A stretch of DNA of 64,000 nucleotides from Halichondria panicea. Taxonomy: Eukaryota; Porifera; Demospongiae; Suberitida; Halichondriidae. Below the pieces are notes generated by a model, which was not told where the DNA came from, did no database searches, and worked only from the letters and a program-made list of their open reading frames with translations. The stretch spans positions 4,904,169 through 4,968,168 of the forward strand of contig NC_087386.1 of the NCBI RefSeq assembly GCF_963675165.1, written 5' to 3'. The position numbers were made by a program, and so were the translations under genes. This document shows positions 20,343 through 30,301 of this stretch, piece by piece; the first letter of the stretch is position 1, and every line of letters starts with the position of its first letter.

Positions 20343-22166
20343 ATGCTAGCCAAGATGCTGCTACTATTTTCAATAGTGTCGTCTGTTAGCTATCGGTCTC
20401 AATCAGTTAGACATGAAAATGATACTATCAATCAGAAATGGCACGAAACAGATGCACAGAATTCGTGCAACAATGATATGGACTGCCCTCCGTGGACAGA
20501 ATGCAACAATACTAAATGTGAGTGTAAGGCAAATCTAAAAAACTATTACACTATTAAATGTGATGAGGCAGCACTTGAACTATCTGTTATCAGATGCCAC
20601 TGTGTTACATATAACAACGTGACAGACGAGTTAGTTGAAGGAAACTGTATTGAGAATTGTGACAATGGCTACGACAAAAGTGACTACCTTCCATTGCCAA
20701 AAGATGTATCTCAACTAAACCAGTTCATGTGTGAGAAGAGGTGGAACAGAACAGGAAGACTGTGTGGGAGGTGTCTACCTGGACACTCTCCACTGGCTTA
20801 CTCTTACGACATGAGGTGTGTGAAATGCCCTGAGGGGAACATAAATATCTTGAAATACATTCTTGTGGCTTTTGGACCACTTACAGTGTTTTACTTTGTG
20901 CTCTTATTTTTAAAGATCAATGCAACCTCTTCGTACTTACACAGTTACGTTGTTTACAGCCAAATGATTACAACACCACATTTTGCTAGAGCTATAACAG
21001 AATACACTGATCACACCTCAACGGACTTAAAGACTGCAATTTCTATACTTGTAGACCTACATGCAGTTTGGAACCTAGATTTCTTCAGAGGTCTCTACCC
21101 CGACATTTGCATTGATGTGTCCCCACTCACAGCCTTAGCTCTGGACTATGCAGTGGCTATCTACCCGCTACTGTTGACTGTAGTCTCCTACATCTTGATT
21201 AAGCTACATGCTAGAAACTTCAGACTAGTAGTCATCTTGTGGAAACCATTTCGTTACCTTTTTTTACGTTTTCGTAAAAATTGGGAAAGCCGAACTAGTG
21301 TGATAGATGCGTTTGCAACATTTTTTCGACTATCATTCACGAAAATGGCTTCTACTTCAGTTGACCTTCTTACACCAGTGAGAGTAGTAAGCCTGAAAAA
21401 CAACAATGTGACATGGGTACCGTACAATGATGCGACAATGGAGTACTTTGGAAAAGAGCATCTTCCACTCGCTATTCTTGCTTTAGTGTGCTCTACAATT
21501 TTTGCGATTCTCCCAATCTTGCTATTGCTAATTTATCAATTTCGTTGGTTTCAGAGATTGCTCAGCTGTCTACACATCCGTCATCCATTGCTACGAGAGG
21601 TCATGGAATCATTTCAAAGTTGTTATACAAATGGCACTCAACCAGGAACCAAAGATCATAGATGGTTTTCAGCTGTGTTTTACATAACACTGTATGGAAA
21701 CATCATTGTTTATTCTGCAATACTCGATTCTGGTTACATGACATTTGGAATACTGCTAATCATTTGTTTGATAATTTTGACAGCACTAGTACAACCATAC
21801 AAAACTGCAACCCACGCAAAAACTGACATTTTCTTTATGGGAATAATTGGTATATTTTTTTGTTTTACCGAAGCAATGGAACATCCATCCTTACGGCCAG
21901 AAATAGAATACCATGTATCAACAACCTTAAGAAGTGTTGTTGCAACTATTCCAATATTGTATGTGCTATGTGTGACCACAAATTGGATCATGAGAAAAAT
22001 AAGAAAAGTGAAAATGTTTATTACCCGAGCAAGAACCTGGAGGAGGGGCTATGAGAACATTGAAGAAAACGTTGAGGAAAAATTGCCGCACAGAATCGTT
22101 AATCCTGAGAATTATCATGATATAAATCGACCTTTGGACCCAGTTTGTTCTGTATATAGTACTTGA
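20343..22166 (+). CDS. Clade B multipass membrane protein, intact
   Basis: I place the start at the ATG at 20343 (MLAKMLLLFSIVSSVSY), giving 607 residues; the longer open frame from 20313 begins with TTG. The ectodomain carries C-x5-DCPPWTECNNTKCEC, ELSVIRCHCVTYNNVTDE, VEGNC-ENC and LCGRCLPGHSPLAYSYD. Hydrophobic segments follow from about residue 160 to 540, then a basic tail with RTWRRGYENIEENVEE and RIVNPENYHDINRPLDP. Distinctive changes from paralogues are CIDVSPLTALALDYAV, YILIKLHARNF and FFRLSFTKM, an arginine within a hydrophobic stretch. Homology to the other array genes is certain; biochemical function is unknown. Confidence 0.92.
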   Translation: MLAKMLLLFSIVSSVSYRSQSVRHENDTINQKWHETDAQNSCNNDMDCPPWTECNNTKCECKANLKNYYTIKCDEAALELSVIRCHCVTYNNVTDELVEGNCIENCDNGYDKSDYLPLPKDVSQLNQFMCEKRWNRTGRLCGRCLPGHSPLAYSYDMRCVKCPEGNINILKYILVAFGPLTVFYFVLLFLKINATSSYLHSYVVYSQMITTPHFARAITEYTDHTSTDLKTAISILVDLHAVWNLDFFRGLYPDICIDVSPLTALALDYAVAIYPLLLTVVSYILIKLHARNFRLVVILWKPFRYLFLRFRKNWESRTSVIDAFATFFRLSFTKMASTSVDLLTPVRVVSLKNNNVTWVPYNDATMEYFGKEHLPLAILALVCSTIFAILPILLLLIYQFRWFQRLLSCLHIRHPLLREVMESFQSCYTNGTQPGTKDHRWFSAVFYITLYGNIIVYSAILDSGYMTFGILLIICLIILTALVQPYKTATHAKTDIFFMGIIGIFFCFTEAMEHPSLRPEIEYHVSTTLRSVVATIPILYVLCVTTNWIMRKIRKVKMFITRARTWRRGYENIEENVEEKLPHRIVNPENYHDINRPLDPVCSVYST

Positions 22167-22321
22167 CTTACTCTAATACCCCAAATATGACACATACTGA
22201 TTTTGCAGTTAGCTATACGCAAAAACGTAGACCCATGCACTTGCAACTGTATGTATACAATATTAACTTTGGGTAAAATTCTAGTTTCAGTTCTTGCTGC
22301 GTTTTGATTCTAACAGTGAAA

Positions 22322-22380
22322 TCACATCTGGAGAATGTCTACATCCCTGCAGGTATTACGGTAACAGTGAAAGTGTCCTA
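22322..22380 (+). repeat. Conserved 3' flank block of clade B genes
   Basis: acatctggagaatg, ctgcaggtattac and aacagtgaaagtgtcc occur 155-215 bp after the stop. The same block follows the other clade B genes (25601, 29339, 34302, 38183) and one relic (26805). Confidence 0.6.
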
Positions 22381-22947
22381 AATTCTAATTGTGTGTAAAC
22401 ACTGGCAATACTATACTAGCAGCATGCAGAGCATGTTTAGAGCGAGTGAGTGAGCGACTTGTGTATTTGTTGTAGAGTATAGTACGGTGATAAAATAAAT
22501 TGTGGTAAACTAGTGACAAGTGATTGTGAAACAGTGAATAATTGAGTAGTCTGATGCACTGGATTATAGATACGATTTCCTTGCTGTACCCGTGACCATA
22601 CATTATCGTGAGTGATGTATAGGGTTGTTGTTCTGGTCTAGAGGTGTACACCTCAAATTGAGATTGTCTGCATGGACTTGCTGACGTTGTGAAGGTCCTG
22701 CTTGTCGCCTGTTCGTGGCTCTTCCCTGTCGCTTTGGCTCCCTTCTTCTTCGAACTTCTTTGTTGCATGGTTGTAAGTATTCTATGACTATATACATAAT
22801 GAGGTAAGGGTCATGATGCCCAAAAGCTAAAATCCTGTCGTATGTCACATCATTACAAACAGACAGAAAAATTGAAACGTTGTGACTAGGTAGAGATTCG
22901 CTTCGTTCGCCCCAAGTAACACCATAATGCAACATTCACACCCATGC
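22381..22947. other. Intergenic, no gene recognised
   Basis: Two overlapping minus-strand frames of 110-127 codons (22385-22768, 22603-22935) lack domains and signal features. I regard them as chance frames. Confidence 0.4.
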
Positions 22948-23071
22948 AGAGGAGGCCAGACATGCGTGCAAGAATCACTACAAGTTCAGTGCATTGTGGT
23001 CACATGATAACATTCAGGCCAATACAACAGCACTTGTAGTGATATTTGTGCATGCATGTCGGACTTCCTTT
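22948..23071. mobile_element. AGAGGAGG-type hairpin element
   Basis: The ends agaggaggccagacatgcgt and, inverted, aaggaagtccgacatgcatg enclose a short loop, with an internal tcactacaagt and its inverse. It is the same family as 57797-57935. Confidence 0.75.
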
Positions 23072-23225
23072 GATTCACACCAAGTCCTAATAAATACGTT
23101 TCCCCTAACTGTATTACTATATTTTCTAACATGTTAAACCAGCGTAGATAAAATATAAAAATTCAATAATATATACGGCATTGATGACCTAACAGAACTC
23201 ACAATTAATTTTGATCAGTTCTTCA

Positions 23226-23628
23226 TTGGCAGGATATTGTACATAGAACACTCATACTATACACAGGATATATAAATAGGCTTTCAAATACATGATTGTA
23301 TTTGAAAGCTATTTGAGAGCGTATACATATTTTTTTTATATTTGACATATTTTCGCGAGTATTAATTTCTGTTATTTCTGCGAATGAGAGTAAAATCGCC
23401 AAAATGTATACTCGCAGATAAAATTGGAAAATGCCAATTGCGAGTAATAAGAAACGCTATGAATAACATTAATTTCACAACTTGAGCAGGATTTAGCAGA
23501 ATTTAATACCAGCAAAATGAGCTAAACAGTGAAAACGCAAACAAATCTCCTTATAAGGTACACACAACAGTAAAAACATATGTCTATATAGTAAGCTTTC
23601 CTACAGATTTATTATTGCGAAGATAAAC
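23226..23628 (+). promoter_or_regulatory. Clade B upstream block split by an insertion
   Basis: The first half (23226-23328: ggcaggatattgtacat through ttgagagcgtatacat) and the second half (23563-23628: acacacaacagtaaaaacat to the ATG) are contiguous in paralogues. They are separated here by about 230 bp. Confidence 0.5.
23330..23560. mobile_element. Insertion of about 230 bp in the promoter block
   Basis: It is inferred from paralogue comparison: the inserted DNA contains tcgcgag and tactcgcag motifs and no frame. Ends and target duplication are not clear. Confidence 0.45.
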
Positions 23629-25497
23629 ATGCTAGCCAAGCTGCTGCTAATTTTTGGAATAGCGTCGTCCGTTAGCTATCGGTCTCAATCAGTTAGACAT
23701 GAAAATGATACTATCAATCTGAAATGGCACGAAACAGATACACAGAATTCGTGCAACAATGATATGGACTGCCCTCCGTGGACAGAATGCAACAATACTA
23801 AATGTGAGTGTAAAGCAAATCTAAAGAACTATTACACTATTAAATGTGACGAGGCAATACTTGAACTATCTGTTATCAGATGCCACTGCGTTACATATAA
23901 CAACGTGACAGACGAGTTAGTTGAAGGAAACTGTATTGAGAATTGTGACAATGGCTACGACAAAAGTGACTACCTCCCATTGCCAAAAGATGTTTCCCAA
24001 CTAAACCAGTTCATGTGTGAGGAGAGGTGGAACAGAACAGGAAGACTGTGTGGGAGGTGTCTACCTGGACACTCTCCACTGGCTTACTCTTATGACATGA
24101 GGTGTGTGAAATGCCCTGAGGGGAACAGAAATATTTGGAAGTACATTATCGTGGCTTTTGGACCACTTACAGTATTTTACTTAGTGCTCCTGTTCTTCAA
24201 AATTAATGCATCCTCTTCGTACTTACACAGCTATGTTGTCTACAGCCAACTGATAACAACACCATATATTTTTAGAGCTATAACAGCGTATACTTACCAT
24301 ATATCAACTTACCTAAAATTTACAATTTTAGCACTTGTAGACTTATATTCAATATGGAACCTAGATTTCTTCAGAGGTCTCTACCCTGACATTTGTCTTG
24401 ATGTGTCCACACTCACTGTCTTAGCTCTGGACTATGCAGTGGCTATCTACCCACTACTGTTGACTGTTGTCTCATACATCTTGATTGAGCTACATGCTAG
24501 AAACTTTAGGCTAGTAGTCATCTTGTGGAGACCATTTCGTTACCTCTTTTCACGCATCCGTAGTAACTGGGACAGCAGAACTAGTGTGATAGATGCATTT
24601 GCAACATTTTTTCTACTATCATTCACGAAAATAGCTTCCACTTCAATTGACCTTCTTACACCAACGAAAACAGTTAACCTAAAGAACAACAATGTGACAT
24701 GGGTACCGTACAATGATGCAACAATGGATTATTTTGAAACAAAGCATCTGCCATTTGCTATTCTTGCTATAACATGTTCCATGATATTTGCAATTGCTCC
24801 TATCACAGTGTTGTTGATTTATCAGTTTCGCTGGTTTCAGAGATTGCTGAGCTGTCTAAAACTACGTCATCCATTGCTACGAGAGGTCATGGAATCATTT
24901 CAAAGTGGTTACACAAATGGCACTCAACCAGGAACCAAAGATCATAGATGGTTTTCAGCTGTGTTTTACATAACACTGTATGGAAACATCGTTGTTTATT
25001 CTGCAATACTCGATTCTAACTACATTACTTTTGGAATAATGCTTATTATTAGCTTGATAATTTCAACTGCACTAGTACAACCATACAAGAACGCAACCCA
25101 TGCAAAAATAAACATTTTTTTAATGGGAATAATTGGTCTAATTCTTTGCTTAGATGTACCAACAAATCATCCATCTTTACGGCCAAAAACAGAAAACCAT
25201 GTGTCAGCAACTTTGAGAATTGTTGTTGCAATTATTCCGCTATTATACATAATATGTATGACCACAAACTGGATCCTGAAGTGGATGACGAAAAGAATGA
25301 GAAAAGTGAAAATGTTTATTACCCGAGCAAGAGCCTGGAGGAGAGGCTATGAGAACATTGATAACGACTTTGAGCAAACTTTGCCAGACAGAATCGTTAA
25401 TCCCGAGAATTATCAAGATGAAAATCGACCTTTGGACCCAGTTTGTTCAGATGGCAACTGCACTCGAGCTACTTTAACACAAAATGCAACATACTGA
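23629..25497 (+). CDS. Clade B multipass membrane protein, intact
   Basis: Intronless, 622 residues. Signal peptide 1-16; cysteines at about 42, 48, 54, 59, 61, 73, 85, 87, 102, 106, 130, 141, 144, 159 and 162; glycosylation sequons NNT, NVT, NRT. Hydrophobic segments at about 170-191, 202-222, 229-247, 262-287, 319-345, 373-399, 439-460, 465-484, 493-510 and 527-549. The basic tail (RMRKVKMFITRARAWRRGY) ends DENRPLDPVCSDG. It has Gly instead of the family Cys in FQSCYTN (residue 427). The segment ITTPYIFRAITAYTYH is its own version of the variable loop. A polyadenylation-like aataaa follows 44 bp after the stop. Confidence 0.93.
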   Translation: MLAKLLLIFGIASSVSYRSQSVRHENDTINLKWHETDTQNSCNNDMDCPPWTECNNTKCECKANLKNYYTIKCDEAILELSVIRCHCVTYNNVTDELVEGNCIENCDNGYDKSDYLPLPKDVSQLNQFMCEERWNRTGRLCGRCLPGHSPLAYSYDMRCVKCPEGNRNIWKYIIVAFGPLTVFYLVLLFFKINASSSYLHSYVVYSQLITTPYIFRAITAYTYHISTYLKFTILALVDLYSIWNLDFFRGLYPDICLDVSTLTVLALDYAVAIYPLLLTVVSYILIELHARNFRLVVILWRPFRYLFSRIRSNWDSRTSVIDAFATFFLLSFTKIASTSIDLLTPTKTVNLKNNNVTWVPYNDATMDYFETKHLPFAILAITCSMIFAIAPITVLLIYQFRWFQRLLSCLKLRHPLLREVMESFQSGYTNGTQPGTKDHRWFSAVFYITLYGNIVVYSAILDSNYITFGIMLIISLIISTALVQPYKNATHAKINIFLMGIIGLILCLDVPTNHPSLRPKTENHVSATLRIVVAIIPLLYIICMTTNWILKWMTKRMRKVKMFITRARAWRRGYENIDNDFEQTLPDRIVNPENYQDENRPLDPVCSDGNCTRATLTQNATY

Positions 25498-25540
25498 TTT
25501 CACAGTTAGTTATGCAACAACGTACGTACATCACTTCGCA

Positions 25541-25546
25541 AATAAA
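25541..25546 (+). terminator. Polyadenylation-like hexamer
   Basis: aataaa lies 44 bp after the stop of the 23629-25497 gene. It is a short motif, so support is weak. Confidence 0.4.
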
Positions 25547-25600
25547 AATTCTAGTTTCAGTGCTTCTGTGTTTTGAATGTTCTTAAGTTGATGTAAGTAC

Positions 25601-25660
25601 ATCACATCTGGAGAATGCCCACCTGTATACATTACTGTAACAGTGAAAGCGTCCTTCTAA
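25601..25660 (+). repeat. Conserved clade B 3' flank block
   Basis: The same block as 22322-22380 (cacatctggagaatgcc, then attactgtaacagtgaaag), about 105 bp after the stop. Confidence 0.6.
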
Positions 25661-26037
25661 TACTTGTATGTAAACAATGGTAATATACTACCTACTATAC
25701 CACTCAGTGCAACATTCACTGCATGCACAAGGCTTTTATACATCTTCATTTAATCGTATCAATATTCCTTCACATAATATTTATTAGCAAACCAGCCTGT
25801 AATTACACGTACTCAGTATGATTATACTAAAGACCTCAATTATGATACCTATATAGAGCATGCATTGATGGTCTAGTAAAACTTTGATTAGTTCTTCTGA
25901 ATATTGTCATGCATTGGCAGGATATTGTACATTGAAAGCCCACGCATGATGTTCTAAAAACACTGAAAGTTATTTGAGAGCATGCACATAACAGGAAAAA
26001 AACGTAGTTTAGCCTGCCTAACATTATAAATGACAAG

Positions 26038-26300
26038 ATGAAGATGCACTACAAAAATGGGAGTTTATACATAGCTATAGGCTGCTGCTAATCTTTACAG
26101 TAGCGTTGTCCGTTAGCTATCAGTCTGAATCAGCTACAAAATCATGCAGAAAAATAATGGGCAGAAAATGACGCGAAACACATGGGTGTATGCATGGTAA
26201 TAAACAGAAGTCATGCAATAATGACATGGACTTCCCCTCGTGGACAGAATGTAACATTACCAAATGTGAGTGCAAAGCAAATCTAAGTTGTCTATGCAGT
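26038..26300 (+). pseudogene. Clade B N-terminal relic
   Basis: It begins at an ATG with MKMHYKNGS codons and the following signal region (with a small insertion, tacatagctataggctg, that breaks the frame). It continues through SYQSESATK, TRNTW, QKSCNNDMD and KCECKANLS (PPW has become SPW with a frame change), and ends abruptly near 26300. An upstream block (ggcaggatattgtacat at 25917) is present, so this was a full gene with promoter. Confidence 0.8.
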
Positions 26301-26364
26301 GTTGCTATATACTCTATACTTAGTAGTTAACTCCGCACTAGAACGCTAAAGCCATACTATTCAG

Positions 26365-26675
26365 CAGAGGCGTTTCTAGAACTTAAAGCAGGGGGGGGTG
26401 CTCGAAATTTCAGGGTCATGTTTTTTTTCGACCCTGTCTATGCATAGATACTATAAATATATCTATGCCCTGTCAGTGTGTAACTTGCCAATGCTGCACA
26501 TGCTCAATGGGGCGTGGTCATGGCTAGTAACACGAGCCAATGTACTTTCATTTTCATAAGAGAATTCGAGACAACTGCTCCATTAGCTATACCAGTCTGA
26601 TAGCTAGATTAATCTCATGATCGTCTGGGAGGCCAGGAGAGTAGCCCCCAAAGCCCCTCGTTAGGCACGCCACTG
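26365..26675. mobile_element. hAT-like non-autonomous element
   Basis: The ends cagaggcgtttct (26365) and, inverted, cagtggcgtgcct (to 26675) fit hAT-type termini. Outside them the sequence continues the DNA seen uninterrupted at about 20060-20150 (tattggtagctgcaa, gagagctgcaaggctct). Candidate 8-bp flanks ctattcag and catattgg agree partly. Confidence 0.6.
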
Positions 26676-26804
26676 CATATTGGTAGCTGCAACAGTGAGA
26701 AGAGAGCTGCAAGGCTCTACTGATGCAGCAGCCATTACTTCTTTTTGGCATCCTTTTCAGCAGGAGAGGTTGTTTCCACTGCACAGAGAGCATCTGGTAA
26801 GAGT

Positions 26805-26870
26805 GCTATCCACATACATGCAGACATTACTGTAGCAGTGACAGTGTCCGTCAAATGTTACACTGCATGG
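26805..26870 (+). repeat. 3' flank block of a vanished clade B gene
   Basis: gcagacattactgtagcagt and gtgtccgtc correspond to the 3' block of live genes, here following only the relic at 26038-26300. Confidence 0.5.
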
Positions 26871-27202
26871 CAATACCATATACCGACTATCACCAATGCA
26901 GAACCAAAACTGCATGCATAGTATACATCACAAATATAACAGTTAGATCGGGGCATGGAGCATCTATGTGTTATAGAGTCCTAAAGCCCGATAGCAGAGG
27001 TAAACTACCATATTAATCCAATGTAGATCTTATATACACGTACTTTTCAATTAGCTACAATACATGCAAATGATCTCATGGTTGAGATCCCACTTTTTTT
27101 TTTCGAAACTATAGAGTTAGCAACATTACATCAATAGTATCCTCAAGCCTATATAATACCCTGGGATTTAGGACTTATAATTTCCTGCTAAATTAACAAT
27201 CA

Positions 27203-27304
27203 TACATAAACACAGGATATGAATGGGCTTTCAAAGACATGTATTTGAAAGCGTATACACACCATGGCAATAACCAATAGTAAGTTTAATTGCTTGCTAA
27301 CAAA
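27203..27304 (+). promoter_or_regulatory. Clade B upstream block
   Basis: cacaggatatgaatgggctt, ttcaaagacatgtatttgaa and gcgtatacacac precede the start. The terminal part diverges from the other copies. Confidence 0.4.
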
Positions 27305-29215
27305 ATGATGTCTTACACAAGTGAGAATTTAGTCAAGCTGCTGCTAATTTTTACAATAGCGTTTCCCGTTAGCTGTGAGTCTGAATCAATTGTACTTGAA
27401 AACAAGAATGTCAATCAGAAGATGGCACAAAACAAGAGTCATATTAGGTTGGGTAATAAACAGAAGTCTTGCAACGATGATATGGACTGCCCCCCGTGGA
27501 CAAAATGTAACAATACTAAATGTGAGTGCAAAGCAAATCTGAAAAACCATCACACTATTAAATGTGACGAAGCAACACTTGAACTATCTGTTATCAGATG
27601 CCACTGTGTTACATACAACAACGTGACAGACGAGTTAGTTGAAGGAAACTGTATTGAGAATTGTGAAAATGGCTACGACAAAAGTGACTACCTTCCATTG
27701 CCAAAAGATGTATCCCAACCAAACCAGTTCATGTGTGAGAAGAGGTGGAACAGAACAGGAAGACTGTGTGGGAGGTGTTTACCTGGATACTCTCCACTGG
27801 CTTACTCTTACGACATGAGGTGTGTGAAATGCCCTGAGGGGAACAAGAATATCTTGATTTACATTCTTGTGGCTTTTGGTCCCCTTACAGTGTTTTACTT
27901 TGTGCTCCTACTCTTCAAGATCAATGCATTTTCTTTGTACTTACACAGTTACGTTGCTTACAGCCAAATGATTACAACACCATTTTTTGCTAGAGCTATA
28001 ACAGCATATGCTGAGAATGTCTCAACTTATTTAAAGTCTACAATTATAATACTAGCAGATCTATATGGAATTTGGAACCTAGATTTCTTCAGAGGTCTCT
28101 ACCCTGACATTTGTCTTGATGTGTCCACACTCACAGTCTTAGCTCTGGACTATGCAGTGGCTATCTACCCACTACTGTTGACTGTTATCTCCTACATCTT
28201 GATCGAGCTATACGCTAGAAACTTTCGACTAGTAGTCATCTTGTGGATACCATTTCGTTACCTCTTTTCACGTTTTCGTAGAAACTGGGAAAGCAGAACT
28301 AGTGTGATAGATGCGTTTGCAACATTTTTTCTACTATCATTCACGAAAATGGCTTCTACTTCAGTTGACCTTCTTACACCAGTGAGAGTAGTTAACCTGA
28401 AAAGCAACAGTGTGACATGGGTACCGTACAATGATGCGACAATGGAGTACTTTGGAAAAGAGCATCTGCCATTTGCTATTCTTGCTTTAGTGTGCTCTAC
28501 AATTTTTGCAATTCTCCCAATCTTGCTATTGCTGATTTACCAATTTCGCTGGTTTCAGAGATTGCTCAGCTGTCTACACATCCATCATCCATTGCTACGA
28601 GAGGTCATGGAATCTTTTCAAAGCTGCTACACAAATGGCACTCAACCAGGAACCAAAGATCGCCGATGGTTTTCAGTTGCCCATTACATTTTGCGCTATT
28701 CAAACATCATTGTTTACTCTGCAATACTAGATTCTGGCTATATAGTAATGGGACTAGTGTTAATTATTAGCTTGCTAGTTTTGACAGCAATAGTGCAACC
28801 ATACAAGAATGCAAACCACACGAAAACAGACATTTTGTTCTTGGGAATAATTGGTGTGTTTTACTGCTTTGACGAAGCAACAAACCATCCATCTTTACAA
28901 GCAGAAACAGAAAACTATGTGTCAACAACTTTGAGAATTGTTGTTGTAATTATTCCGCTATTATACATAATATGTACGATCACAAACTGGATCCTGAAGT
29001 GGATGAAGAAAAGAATGAGAAAAGTGAAAATAATTGTTACCCGAGCAAGAGCCTGGAGGAGGGGCTATGAGAACATTGATAATGACTTTGAGGAAACTTT
29101 GCCAGACAGAATCGTTAATCCCGAGAATTATCAAGACGAAAATCGACCTTTGGACATAGTTTGTTCAGATGGCAACTGCACTCGAGCTACTCTCCAACCA
29201 AATATCACATACTAA
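27305..29215 (+). CDS. Clade B multipass membrane protein, intact, longest N-terminus
   Basis: The start is the ATG at 27305 (MMSYTSENLVKLLLIFTIAF), 636 residues; the open frame extends upstream only from a TTG. The N-terminal spacer before the first Cys is longer than in neighbours (NKSHIRLGNKQKSC). Cys pattern, SVIRCHC and LCGRCLPG are kept, but HSPLAYS is YSPLAYS and VSQLNQF is VSQPNQF. The variable segment reads YSQMITTPFFARAITAYAEN. The tail matches the 23629 gene closely (KWMKKRMRKV, YENIDNDFEETLPDRIVNP), so tail and body may have separate histories. Function unknown. Confidence 0.92.
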   Translation: MMSYTSENLVKLLLIFTIAFPVSCESESIVLENKNVNQKMAQNKSHIRLGNKQKSCNDDMDCPPWTKCNNTKCECKANLKNHHTIKCDEATLELSVIRCHCVTYNNVTDELVEGNCIENCENGYDKSDYLPLPKDVSQPNQFMCEKRWNRTGRLCGRCLPGYSPLAYSYDMRCVKCPEGNKNILIYILVAFGPLTVFYFVLLLFKINAFSLYLHSYVAYSQMITTPFFARAITAYAENVSTYLKSTIIILADLYGIWNLDFFRGLYPDICLDVSTLTVLALDYAVAIYPLLLTVISYILIELYARNFRLVVILWIPFRYLFSRFRRNWESRTSVIDAFATFFLLSFTKMASTSVDLLTPVRVVNLKSNSVTWVPYNDATMEYFGKEHLPFAILALVCSTIFAILPILLLLIYQFRWFQRLLSCLHIHHPLLREVMESFQSCYTNGTQPGTKDRRWFSVAHYILRYSNIIVYSAILDSGYIVMGLVLIISLLVLTAIVQPYKNANHTKTDILFLGIIGVFYCFDEATNHPSLQAETENYVSTTLRIVVVIIPLLYIICTITNWILKWMKKRMRKVKIIVTRARAWRRGYENIDNDFEETLPDRIVNPENYQDENRPLDIVCSDGNCTRATLQPNITY

Positions 29216-29338
29216 TTAGCAATTATAGTTACGTAACCACGTACATCTACTTCGCAAGTGGGCATGCATGGATACAAATTCAGTACTTACTGCATGCATG
29301 CATGTGTTTTGAATGTTCTCATAAGTTGATGTAGTAAA

Positions 29339-29400
29339 ATCACATCTGAAGAATTCCTACACCTGTAGACATTATTGTAACAGTGAAAGTGTCCTTCTAA
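29339..29400 (+). repeat. Conserved clade B 3' flank block
   Basis: cacatctgaagaattcctac and attattgtaacagtgaaagt lie about 125 bp after the stop. Confidence 0.6.
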
Positions 29401-29579
29401 TGCTTTTATGTAAACAATGGTAATACTACCTACTATACCACTCAGTGCAACATTCATGCACTGCACACAACGGAACATATACATCTTCATATACCGTATC
29501 ACTATTCTTTCACATGATAATTGATTAGCTTAATGATTAGAAACCAACCTTAGGCAAATATAAAACTTACTAGTAAGTC

Positions 29580-29722
29580 TTACAACTTCTTTGTGCCTAG
29601 AACACAGCCTCGATTAAACCGCGGGGGAAACACTGATTGTACCGCGAGGTAGCCTCGTTTCCAATCCCTTTCTCTTATCTACGATACGATAATTATTACT
29701 CAAGGCACAGAGAAGTTGTAAG
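29580..29722. mobile_element. Palindromic element of about 145 bp
   Basis: ttacaacttctttgtgcct at the left and its inverse (aggcacagagaagttgtaa) at the right enclose gcctcgattaaaccgcg and gtttccaatccctttctc. The interior is shared with 34430-34500 and the ends of 62491-62996. Confidence 0.65.
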
Positions 29723-29880
29723 ACTAGAACAAGTACATGCAGTAGTGTCTGTGATGGCAAGTACGTTGTTGGAGGTGCTGTATATAGATAGCTATCAGAG
29801 AACCTTTGGATGAGACTTGAGAGCATACACACAACATTAAAATTATACATGTATTAACCCTAACACCATAATTATAGGCA

Positions 29881-30105
29881 AGATGAAGATGCACTATACA
29901 CAAGTGGGAGTTTAGCCAAACTGCTGTTAATTTTCACAATAATTATTGTGTTGTCTGTTAGCTATATCTTTCTGAATCAGCTACCCATAAAAATGAGAAA
30001 GACAATCAAAAGATGACACGAAACAAGTGGATGGGTAACAAACAGAAGTCGTGCAACAATGACATGGACTGCCCCGTCTGTCTGGAAACAGACATTTTGT
30101 TTCTA
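29881..30105 (+). pseudogene. Clade B relic: N-terminus fused to a late membrane segment
   Basis: It starts with MKMHYT codons, a signal region with a frame-breaking insertion, then EKDNQK, NKWMGNK, KSCNNDMDCP. It jumps directly to codons of the late segment ETDILFL (gaaacagacattttgtttct), so the centre has been deleted. The copia-type fragment follows within 200 bp. Confidence 0.8.
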
Positions 30106-30301
30106 AGAATAATTTAAAGAGACCCTTTTGTACCTGACTATAAGTATATATCCTCCATTGATCTCAATTACTACAGTGTTTGCTAACAATATAACATTAA
30201 TTTTGAGAAGCAGGATTAATAGTTATATAATTATAGTCACAAATAGAGAATATTAGTGCAATTGTTTAGATGACAATGATTATTGTTATTTGTTGTTGTG
30301 T

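Noticed and set aside
27290-27304. Upstream extension of the array gene starting with TTG
   Set aside because: A TTG start is implausible in an animal gene; the ATG at 27305 aligns with the starts of the paralogues. The same reasoning moves the 20313 start to 20343.
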